From: Cinnamomum chago
Taxonomy: Eukaryota; Streptophyta; Magnoliopsida; Laurales; Lauraceae
Assembly: GCA_038049695.1 (NCBI GenBank)
Contig: CP142454.1
Span: 91,998,001-92,062,000 of the forward strand
Length of the DNA stretch: 64,000 bases
Reading direction: 5' to 3'
Both the position numbers and the translations under genes were made by a program. Below, piece after piece: positions 11,985-20,913 of the stretch. The notes below the pieces were generated by a model. It searched no databases, was not told where the DNA came from, and was given only the letters and a program-made list of their open reading frames with translations. Each line of letters starts with the position of its first letter. The first letter of the stretch is position 1.

Positions 11985-13075
11985 TGATGGTCCCGGCTTT
12001 TGTCTTTTTCCAAAGCTGCCTCCGCCCCGGGGCTGACGGGGTATGGTGGAGGGAAAAAGGAAAAGCGGGCATCAGTTTTTTTTTGTACGGGTATGCCAAT
12101 TTCTCTTTTATACTTGGAATTTAGAAATGGTGATCCGGAGATCCACCTTCACAAGTAAAAAGGGAAATGAAACTTTTTTCTAGTTTTCCATTGCATACAT
12201 ATTTTAATAAAAGAGACAGTTTTTTTTTTATTTTGCCGTAAAAGGCGATTTTTTGGCATTTATAGCCGATTTTTGGCGTTTATAGCCGATTTGTGGCGTT
12301 TATAGCCGATTTACAATTCTCATCAATAATGAAAGACAAGAGTTGTGGTTTTTTGTCTCTTTATCTTGGTATAAGTTATAATGAGATACTCTCCTGTATT
12401 CAGGGTGACTTACCTAAGTCACGGAAGGCTTTTCCGGATTTATCTCATTAGTGCATGTGTCATGCATTGAACAGGACCACTTGAAGGTGTGATCTCTAAA
12501 ATAGTACTATCACAAAGAGAGATCAACTCACCTCTTGCTACTAAGTGACCAGTGCTCTTAATCTTGAGCATTTGTGGATGAACTGACGAAGTCGAGTTCT
12601 TGTACTTTAATTCACTATGGGTGAGATCCTGTTCATGGGTCAACAGCTCTGTGTTTTGGGTACTCGGGCTTGATTAGTTGGGACGTGCAAATGCAATTGA
12701 TGGTCCCGGCTTTTGTCTTTTTCCAAAGCTGCCTCCGCCCCGGGGCTGACGGGGTATGGTGGAGGGAAAAAGGAAAAGCGGGCATCAGTTTTTTTTTGTA
12801 CGGGTATGCCAATTTCTCTTTTATACTTGGAATTTAGAAATGGTGATCCGGAGATCCACCTTCACAAGTAAAAAGGGAAATGAAACTTTTTTCTAGTTTT
12901 CCATTGGATACATATTTTAATAAAAGAGACAGTTTTTTTTTTATTTTGCCGTAAAAGGCGATTTTTTGGCATTTATAGCCGATTTTTGGCGTTTATAGCC
13001 GATTTGTGGCGTTTATAGCCGATTTACAATTCTCATCAATAATGAAAGACAAGAGTTGTGGTTTTTTGTCTCTTT
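11650..13075. repeat. 713-bp tandem duplication across the copia/gypsy junction
   Basis: 11650-12362 and 12363-13075 are direct repeats. Each unit holds 335 bp of copia LTR followed by 378 bp of the terminal part of the gypsy LTR. I saw one difference, C at 12194 against G at 12907. The duplication arose after G inserted, because it carries the insertion junction, unless it is an assembly error. Confidence 0.9.
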
Positions 13076-13525
13076 AAAAAAAATACAATTTACAACAGAA
13101 AAGTAAGAAAAAGGAATCTAACTTCTCATGCGATTGTGGGAGGGCTCGTTCAGATCGATGGTCGCGAGTCATGTATGGGCTCCGCCATCGTCCTTCAGAT
13201 GAGAACATAGTGCTTGATTTCTTGGCTTGGCTCCAACCTCAGATTTTTAGAGGATAAGGACCAAGATAAGGTCCTATATCCGGTAAAAGGCTGAGTAGAC
13301 GGGCTGAAAAGCCGCATCTAGCCATGTTGGATAGAAGGATAGGTGGTCTTTGAGGGGGGGTGGCCCCCCAAGGGGCTTCAATCACCTTGTTGAACTTGTT
13401 GCAGCAGAGTTTTCTTGAAGGAGCAGGGTTGTAGAGATTTCTCCAAGGATTTTTGAATGATTTTCTGGCTCTTTCTGTGTGTGTCCCCCCTTTTCTCATC
13501 TCCTGGAATGCTTGGAGAGGACTCC

Positions 13526-13533
13526 TATTTATA
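13526..13533 (-). promoter_or_regulatory. TATA box in gypsy G LTR
   Basis: TATAAATA on the minus strand, with a matching copy at 31046-31053 in the 5' LTR. It lies about 1.66 kb into the LTR, leaving a long U3. The copy at 31046-31053 is the one placed to drive gag-pol. Confidence 0.55.
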
Positions 13534-14225
13534 GGCCTTTTGGTAGCCTTTAGGAGTGATTTATGAGGGAGGAGTTACAAGTTTAATTGCTTTTTGTTTT
13601 GTAACTCCTGACCCTTGGATTTCATTGGCCGGAGGAGAGTCATGGGCATTTAATCGCCTTTAATCTCCATTATGTTAGGAGTTTCATGGCTTGAATGCCA
13701 TGATTGCTTGGACTTGTAACTCCTGAACGGAGGCTTCTGATTGGGCCGTTCAAGATAATGGGTTAATGACCGCATTAACTTGCCATAAACGGGCCAATTG
13801 ATTGCACTAAGTGGCCACCTTGGTAGCTGAAGAGTCGCGGGCCATGTTGTGTCTCTTAGAATTCCCTTTGCGATGATCATCGATGGATCCTTATGTAAAT
13901 CAACATCAGATGATCATGTAGTTTCAGACATTGGTTGATACCAGCGGGCCGGCAGCATCTGTCCAGTCGATTTCGCGATCGGGCGGGCAGAAAGTGCACT
14001 TTTTGGTTGTTCAGCTGGCGATCAACGAAGTTTTTGAAGTTCTTGGAAGGATTCCTGTGATCTTGGCGAATATCGGCAAATTTGGAGCCTCAAAAGTCTG
14101 AATCTGGAAAAATCACAGGGACAGAACAACTCGTCTCGCGAAAACGGACGAAACGGGGGGTCCCGGGGCGAAATCGGCGCCCCGGACCTCCCAGGGTCGC
14201 CGGCCACATGGTCTCCGGCGACCAT

Positions 14226-14253
14226 GGGCCATGGTCGCCGGCGACCATGGCCC
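14226..14253. repeat. 28-bp perfect palindrome in a GC-rich island
   Basis: The two 14-bp arms (14226-14239 and 14240-14253) are exact reverse complements with no loop; the core is TCGCCGGCGA. It sits in a cluster of related words (GACCATGG, GGTCGC) at 14180-14310. The 5' LTR copy at 31746-31773 has one mismatch in the palindrome. Confidence 0.85.
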
Positions 14254-14516
14254 AGGGTCGCAGGCCTGGCCCAGAGTCGCGGGGCTCTGCGACCCTGGGG
14301 GGAAAATTGCTTCCCGGGGCCCGTTTCTGGCCGTTTTTCGTCGTTTTTCGCTTCCGTTTTTTTTGTTTGTTTTCTATGACATTTCTCCACATTTTTTGCT
14401 TGATTTCCCTCTGAAAAACATGATGAGAATCCTTGCAAATTGGTTTGCAAAGTTTCCGATTTTCCGGGAAAAGCCGAGCGCAGAACTGCTGATTTTCCGC
14501 CAGAAGCTGAAACAGG

Positions 14517-15080
14517 GTCAAACGATGTCGGAATGACCTGAAATTTGAGGTGAAGCTTCTTGAGCATTAAATAAGACCAACCATGGGCTTTCTTTTGAGT
14601 TTTGAAGCCGTTTGGGGTCATGCAAATGCTTGCCTTTGATTTCACTACGAGGGAAATGCCGAGCTTTGACTTTTGGTCAAACGATGTCCGATTGACCTGA
14701 AATTTGATGGGTAGCTTCCTCATCAGTAGATAAGACCAACCATAAGCTTTCGTTTGAGTTTTGAAGCCATTTGGAGTCATGCAAATGCTTGCCTTTGTTT
14801 CTCCTGCGAGAGTGATGCTGAGCTTTGACTTCTGGTCAAACGATGTCCGATTGACCTGAAATTCGACGAGGAGCCTATTGGAGTCATTTTGAGATGATCC
14901 GCAAGCTCTGAATTGGGTGCCATGGTCCCGGGGTGCTCTGCCGCTGGTAGGCTTGATTCAGCCGTTGGAGAGTTGATGATGGCTGTTGGAGAAGTGAAGT
15001 TAGGCCAAATGATGTCGGAATGGCCCGAAACTTCATGTGTACCTCTCTTTTGGTTGTTTTGAATGACCTTGCAGTTTTTG
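14517..15080. repeat. ~159-bp tandem repeats inside gypsy G LTR
   Basis: TCAAACGATGTC followed by GGAATGACCTGAAATTTG-like sequence starts at 14517, 14676 and 14835, spaced 159 bp. A more diverged unit starts near 15003. The same array is in the 5' LTR around 32037-32600. Open frames crossing it encode the repeated protein words that first look gene-like. Confidence 0.8.
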
Positions 15081-15192
15081 TTTGATTCTGACAAGATCTG
15101 ATGCTTGAAGTAGCGCCTGCCTATTTTTGGTAGGATGCGGCTCCATGTAGCTTTTGGTGTGAAGAGGCAAAGTGACATTTTTGGTGTCAACA

Positions 15193-15205
15193 AATGCCCC
15201 CTCGA
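15193..15205 (-). other. Polypurine tract, gypsy G
   Basis: On the minus strand TCGAGGGGGCATT directly precedes the LTR start TGTTGACACC. A G-rich purine run at this point is the expected second-strand primer and fixes the element's orientation as minus. Confidence 0.8.
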
Positions 15206-16251
15206 GGTACAGCGACGATATAGCTTTTGCAGTCGATGTGCCTCGAAGAGAATCTTGAAGAAGAGCTTCTGTCTTGACCAAGAGTCTTTGAGCATTTTTT
15301 TTTTTTTTTTTGATGGAGTAGCCTTTTGAGCTTCCAGGGGATTTTATGGTAGTGATAAGAATCATGCACCATTTTGAGGCAAAGTATTGAAGATGACATC
15401 GGGGATGCGGATTTGGATTTTTGTTTTGACCTTGAGTCCTAACAGGCTGTATGTGGCAAGTTAGGGGGTCGGATTTTGGTTTTGACCGTGTGACCCAACA
15501 AACTGTATGTGGAATGTTGGGGGGTCAGGTTTTGGTTTTTGGTTTTGGTCTTGTGACCTAACAAGCTGTATGTGGAATGTTAGGGGACCGGTTTGATTTT
15601 TGGTGAAATGTCAATTTCAAGGTTTGCTCAATTTGGCTCATGAGGTGAGATGGTTTTGGATCTTGGAAGCTCATGAGGCTTGGAATTTTTGTATGGTCCA
15701 ATCAACTCAAAAGAGAGGCATGGAACCATTTTTTTTGTATGCTCTTGGTAAGAGGAATTTTGACTAAAAGCCACTTTTAGTGCCTAGGTGGTCAAACCTG
15801 GCTCATATGGGCTAACCCATGGGACCTTAAGCTTTGAAGGATGGCTTAGATCTCATATGGTGTCATATTCGTAAAGAATATCTAAAGATATCTCTTTTGG
15901 GTGGAGAATATCTAAAAATATCTTTACTTTGAGAGATTTTCTCAAGTTTTCTTGATTTTGGGAAAGATTCTCTCAAAATATCTTTCTTTGGGAGAGAATT
16001 TCTCAAAGGATCTTTGTTTTGGGAGAGAATATCCCAAGTTTCCTTTTCTTTTGGGAAGGTTGCTAATTTTTAGCACTTACCTCCTTGCTTTTCTCCTCTT
16101 TCCTCTTTTGGTTTGCTCTCTTCCATAAAAGCAATTGAGGTTGGATCTCTTGCTCCTATTGCTTTCTTTTTGCAAAAGTCTTCAAGAGTTTCTCCAAGAT
16201 CAAGAGTTCTCCTTCTTCAAGAGTCTTCAAGTTTCTTCTTCTTCTCCATTC
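15206..16251. other. Non-coding stretch between gypsy 3' LTR and accessory gene
   Basis: No gene is seen. Three imperfect ~65-bp repeats (about 15415-15600) share CTGTATGTGG and GGGGTC words. A second set (about 15870-16060) repeats GAGAATATCTC-like units. Relative to the accessory gene on the + strand this is the upstream region. An ATAAAAG word at 16125-16131, about 125 bp before the ATG, is a possible weak TATA element. Confidence 0.6.
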
Positions 16252-17775
16252 ATGGCTTCAAGTAAGTTACCCTTTTTTTTTTTTTACAAGAAATCCATGT
16301 AGAAATAGGATGGGAAAAAGAAACTGTTTCTTTTCTTTCTTTTTTTTTTCTTTTTTTCTTTTTTTCTTTTTTTCTTTTTTTCTTTTTCTTTTCTCTTTTT
16401 TTTTTCTTTTTGCACGGTTTTTTTTTGTTTTCTTCTCTTTTTTTTTTCGTGCTTCTTTTTTTTTTTTTTTAGCAGAAGAGGAAGACATGGCGATCCCTGA
16501 TGTTGCAACCGATGAGAGGATGCCTGACCCTGTGGAGACGCCAGAAGATAAACCAAGGGACTCTGAAATGAATGCAGAATCTCCAGCTGGTATTACTTTT
16601 TTCGCTTTCTTTTCTTCTTTTGTCTGTGACTTGATTTGCTAACACACATTTTTTTTTGTATCAGCTGATTTATCACAGGATTCCGACGACTTTGAACCAT
16701 CGATGGACGCCAGTGTTGACGATACTTCCGATGAGTTCATGGAGAGGGAAGGCATTCCGCCAATCGTCGAAGAAGGTACTTTCATAATAATAACCCTGAT
16801 AGTGATTTTTAACAGGATCATATTCATACCTTTTTTTTTTGTTTGGCAGATTTTGAAGTGACAGAAGAGAGTCCATCGCTTCCTTCAGAGCCAGAGCCAG
16901 GGATGCCAGAAGTTAATTCTCCAGCCAATTCTGACGCGGCAGAGGCAAGACCTCATGTTGAGATTCCTTCTCCAGCGGCCCCGATTGGAAAGTGCTCTGC
17001 TGTTACTCTTCCGATGGGACATGACTTGGGCAGCCAATCGTCAGAGAAGGGTGAGTCTTCATCTGACCCATCTCTTCAGTATGCGAAGAAGGTGGTGATG
17101 CGGGTTTTGAGTTCTTGGATTGAGATCCTCTTTTCTGGACACTTGGATGTTGCGCGTAGCAAGATTCCGCATGTGAAGGAGATTCTCAAAGATGCTGAGG
17201 AAGATATTGGTCTGGATGTTACGGACGCCCGGGCGATCGTTGATAGGATCATTGCATTAGGCGACAGGTGGTTTGAGACCATCAGCTATCCTGACGACCA
17301 GTTTTTCCAAGAGATGTTCCTGATCCCGGCTGAGAAGGCTCAATCGGAATTGAAAGAGACTGCACAGGGCAGGAAACAGCTGGTTCGGGAGAGGAACCGA
17401 GCGGAGTTAGACATCCTCAGGCTGCAGCATGATCTTAGCATCCTCGATGGAGAGGTTGAGGAGGCAAGAAAGCATCTCGAACACTTAAAAGCCCAAGTCG
17501 CCAGTACGTGGGGCGCCACAACAGAGGCTCGTGACAGGGAGAGTGCTTTGATTTGCCAAGTTGCAGAGGCCGATCAGATTCTCAATAGGAAGGCTAGAGA
17601 GAATGAACGATGGCAGACTGCTCGGGATAATCTTCCTGGTGTAGCAGAAGGGATAGAGCCTTCTCCAGCTACTCATGGCAGATTCTTGAAGAAGCGTGCC
17701 TTGGAGACTCTAACGGATGAAGCCAAGAGTTTGCTTGAGGAACTGAAAGCCTGGCTGGAGGGCATTTTTGGCTGA
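16252..17775 (+). CDS. Spliced antisense accessory gene of gypsy G (coiled-coil protein)
   Basis: I propose four exons: 16252-16261, 16473-16589, 16665-16775 and 16850-17775. Introns are 211, 75 and 74 nt. All begin GT and end AG, with T-rich 3' ends, and the phase stays constant (1 nt over) at every junction. The joined frame is 1164 nt, 387 aa, with ATG in CTCCATTCATGG context and TGA at 17773. The last exon alone has no ATG at its start, which supports splicing. The N-terminal ~150 residues are acidic and Ser/Pro-rich. Roughly residues 250-350 are strongly charged with heptad spacing, a likely coiled coil. It lies opposite in strand to gag-pol, between integrase and the 3' LTR, where Tat elements are known to carry antisense extra ORFs. 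I recognise no enzymatic domain and its function is unknown. Confidence 0.72.
16322..16472 (+). repeat. T-rich low-complexity tract inside intron 1
   Basis: Runs of T separated by single C or G fill most of the intron up to its AG at 16471-16472. The lysine-rich minus-strand open frames here (16267-16556) are by-products of the tract. It can act as a long polypyrimidine tract for the splice acceptor. Confidence 0.8.
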
Positions 17776-18009
17776 GACCCCTCTTTCTCTCTTTTTATAT
17801 ACCACATGTATTTTTTTGGTATACATTTTTGTAGTGCTTGTGAACACTTTTCTTTTCTTCTTCTTTTTTTTTTTTGGTACCACATGTATTTTTTTTGGTA
17901 CTTTTTTTTTGTTTTCCCTACGCTCACTTAAATATTGTGATTAAAGTGATTGCTAAATGGGATGTGATCAAAAGTTTGTCATTTTGTGAGAAATCTTTTG
18001 ACAAATGAT

Positions 18010-18590
18010 TGTTTTGGCATGGGAGCCAGTTTTTGAGACATGTTTTGGCATGGGAGCCAGATTTTGTTCACGGCATGAAAGCCAAATTTCGGGTGGCATC
18101 TATAGCCGGATTTGGATGGCATCTATAGCCGGTTTGTTTTGAAAACCAGTTTGTTTTGTTGGCATGAAAGCCGGGTTTCTGTTTTGGTTGGCGTAAAAGC
18201 CAGGTTTTTTTTTGATGATGGCATGAAAGCCGAATTTTGAGGTGGCATGAAAGCCAAATTTGGGTTTATGGCATGAGAGCCAAAATTTTGAGATGGCATG
18301 AAAGCCAAGATTTGGTTTGTGGCATGAGAGCCGGTTTTGTTTTTGGTGTAAGAACCAGATTTTGTTTTTGGCATGAAAGCCGAAATTTCTTTTTGGCATG
18401 GAAGCCAGATTTTTTGTTTTTGGCATGAAAGCCAGATTTTTTTTTTTGAAAACCGAGTTTTGTTTTGTTGGCATGGAAGCCGAATTTTGATTTTTGGCAT
18501 GAAAGCCGGATTTTTGATTTTTTGGCATGAAAGCCGGATTTTTGGCATGGAAGCCGGGTTTTTTGGCGTGAAAGCCAGGTTTTTGGTTTT
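18010..18590. repeat. Minisatellite of GGCATGAAAGCC units
   Basis: About twenty units of roughly 25-35 bp contain GGCATGAAAGCC or close variants (GGCATGGAAGCC, GGCATGAGAGCC), joined by T-rich linkers of variable length. Many units can form a short stem (GGC with GCC). The linkers are simple sequence, not diverse spacers, so this is not CRISPR. Confidence 0.88.
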
Positions 18591-18597
18591 CAAAAAT

Positions 18598-19135
18598 GCA
18601 AGTATCGACTAAAAAGTCGCCTCCCCGCTGAATGGTATTGCAAGTATCGATGGAATGTCGCCTCCTTGCTCATTCGGTTGCGAGTATCGATGGAATGTCG
18701 CCTCCTCGCGGATTTGGGTGCAAGTATCGACTAAGCGTCGCTTCCCTGCTGAATGGTATTGCAAGTATCGATGGAATGTCGCCTCCTTGCTCATTCGGTT
18801 GCGAGTATCGATGGAATGTCGCCTCCTCGCGGATTTGGGTGCAAGTATCGACTAAGCGTCGCTTCCCTGCTTTTGTCTTCAAAAATTTTGTTTTGTGGGT
18901 ATCGATGGAATGTCGCTTCCCCACGATTTTTTGAAGTTTGAGGTTTTTTCGAACCTTTGTTTTGTTTTTTTTTTGTTTGTTTGTTTTAAAATTTGGGTTG
19001 TGGATATCAACTGGAACGTTGCGTCTCCACGATTTTTGAAATTTTGGGATTTTGGAAGTATCGAATGGGGTTCGCATCCTTCCGATTTTGGGTTTTGCAA
19101 GTATCGACTGAACGTCGCTTCCCTGCGGTTTTTGA
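18598..19135. repeat. ~40-bp minisatellite with ~121-bp higher-order unit
   Basis: The basic unit carries GCAAGTATCGATGGAATGTC or GCAAGTATCGACTAAGCGTC. Three slightly different units form a higher-order repeat starting at 18598, 18720 and 18841. More degenerate units continue to about 19135. Confidence 0.88.
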
Positions 19136-19502
19136 AAAACCATTTTTTTGTTTAAAGACTCGAGGGTCGTAAATTTTGACTCAAAACCATTTTGGTGGTA
19201 AAAGTCGAGGTGGACTAGGGCTGAAATCCCTAGGTCCTGATTTTGTTTCAAACCATGAATTTTGGTTTCAAGGATCGAAAATTTTGGTCAAGTTTGGGAA
19301 GAAGCTCCTAAACTTGGATTTTTGGATTTCCTTTTTTTTTTTTGAACAATGAAACGATGAAAGAAACATTGTTTTGAGGGGTTTTTTTTTTAGAAATTTC
19401 AACAAGAGGATGAAAATTCCAAAAGGAGTGGGTTTGACGAGCAGATACCTAGGAATAGGCTTTGGCCGTGCAGGCGTCGCTCTGACCCGATGGAAGAAGC
19501 CT

Positions 19503-19976
19503 TCAAGGGTAGTACCGCTTCAAGAACTTCCCATTGATGGGCAGCATACATCTGTCACCCTCCATGTTTAGAAGAGCGTATGCGCCGTTGGAGAAGACTT
19601 TGTCGATGACGAAAGGTCCCTCCCATTTTGGTTCAAATTTGCCTTTGGATTTGTTGGCAAAAAAAATTGGTCTTTTTACTGTAAGAACCAAGTCTCCCTT
19701 TTTGTAGGCGCGTTGCCTGACCTTCTTGTCAAAAGATCCTGCCATGCGTGCTTGGTAGAGTTCAATGCTTTGTAGAGCTTCGAGCCGTCTCTCATCGAGG
19801 TTATCCAGCTCTTGGAGTCTCAATTTGACATTGCTTTCTTGCGTCATGTCATTTTGTAGAGATACCCTTAAGGAAGGAATTTGAACCTCCAAAGGGACAA
19901 CAGCTTCGCATCCATAGACCAAGGAGAATGGTGTGCTATGGGTTGGTCCTCGAACGGTGGTTCGATAGGCCCACAA
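19503..19976 (-). pseudogene. Gypsy G integrase, C-terminal part
   Basis: About 157 residues follow the catalytic core of Ty3/gypsy integrase. They start near WAYRTT, typical just after the core, and end with a basic SH3-like C-terminal domain (GDLVL ... KFEPKWEGPFVI). It is in a different frame from the upstream integrase: the frame shifts around 19977-20010. Its stop at 19503 is the end of pol. Genes on either side are the accessory gene on the opposite strand and the rest of pol. Confidence 0.88.
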
Positions 19977-19980
19977 AGCT

Positions 19981-20913
19981 TCAGGCAGTTTGTCGCCCCA
20001 TTCTCTTCAGGCAGAGCGTCTTGTTGAAGGCCTCTGCTAGTCCATTCGCTGCCGGATTGTACGGAGTTGAAGGACAACTTTGGATTTTGTATTTGTCGCA
20101 GAACCTGTAGAATCGGTGATCGCGGAACTGTGGTCCGTTATCATGGACGAATCTTTTAGGTATGCCGAAGCGACAAATGATGTTGGTGCGCAAGAAGTGA
20201 AGGACTGATGACGTCTTCATTTCACTAAGCGCGAATGCTTCTGACCACTTGGAGAAATAATCCGTAGCGGCGAAGATGAAGCGATGACCTTTGCTCGATG
20301 GAGGGGAGATAGGACCTATGATGTCCATACCCCAGGATTCAAAAGGCCATGAGATTGCTGTAGGATGTAGCCATTCCGGAGGCATGTGGACATAATCTCC
20401 ATGAACTTGGCATTGTTGGCAGCGCTTAGCAAATTGCATTGCATCAGCCACCATGGTAGGCCAATAATAACCTAACCTTTTTATCTGATCGTAGAGCTTA
20501 GGCCCAGCCTGATGGGCTCCACAAAGACCAGCATGTACTTCTTTGAGTGTTCCCTCAGCCTCTTGTTGTGACAAGCAGCGTAGAAGTACTCCATTGTAGG
20601 ATTTTCTATACAACATTTTTGAAGGAATATCCAAATGAAAGTTTGGGGCTCGTCTTTGGATGCTTACCCGTTCTTTTGGATCTTCAGGTAGGATTCCGAA
20701 CATTATGTAATCAATGAACGGATCCCTCCAGTCGCCGATTAGAGGTTTAAGGACGGAAATCCGACTTCCAACCACTTGGTGGCATTCAGCGACTGCTTGA
20801 TGTGTGTTGAGAGGAGGGAGAATCCTTTTTTGACACACTGTAATTTGCATGTTTTCCCCTTCTTGGATTGCCATAGACGCAGCAAGTCCAGCCAGGGCAT
20901 CTGCACGAATGTT
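19981..20913 (-). pseudogene. Gypsy G integrase, zinc finger and catalytic core
   Basis: It inserts element cDNA into the genome. The H-H-C-C zinc finger lies at about 20420-20545 (ending CQQCQ). The DDE core shows WGMDIIGP (about 20320-20335), VHDNGPQF (about 20124-20147) and the glutamate in NGLAEAF (about 20030-20042). It is in the same frame as the RT block but separated from it by a TAA at 20914-20916. It runs into a frameshift at its downstream end and stops at 19981. Confidence 0.9.

Larger units (their letters stand above)
12698..15192 (-). mobile_element. Gypsy G 3' LTR (left)
   Basis: This 2495-bp LTR matches 30218-32712 exactly in length. On the minus strand it begins TGTTGACACC at 15192 and ends CCATCA at 12698. 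It contains a TATAAATA box (13526-13533), a GC-rich palindromic island (about 14180-14310) and a tandem repeat (14517-15080). Because of the duplication, a second copy of its last 378 bp lies at 11985-12362. Long open frames here (for example 14022-14780) are repeat-derived and not kept in the other LTR. Confidence 0.92.
17776..19502. other. Gypsy G spacer with minisatellites
   Basis: No gene is supported between the accessory gene stop and the integrase end. It holds two different minisatellites (18010-18590 and 18598-19135), described separately, and T-rich filler. Open frames in all directions here are repeat products. Confidence 0.75.

Noticed and set aside
14022-14780. 252-aa minus-strand open frame in the gypsy LTR
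   Set aside because: It is made of the 159-bp LTR repeat and is shortened in the other LTR (31815-32300). It has no domain.
15193-15210. Primer binding site for a + strand gypsy element
   Set aside because: The sequence after the LTR does not begin TGG. Read on the other strand it is a G-rich polypurine tract, and gag-pol is on the minus strand.
16267-16556. Lysine-rich minus-strand open frames
   Set aside because: They translate a T-rich tract read backwards and lie in an intron of the proposed gene.
18010-18590. Regular short repeats resembling a CRISPR array
   Set aside because: Spacers are T-rich and similar, units vary in length, and the context is a plant retrotransposon.
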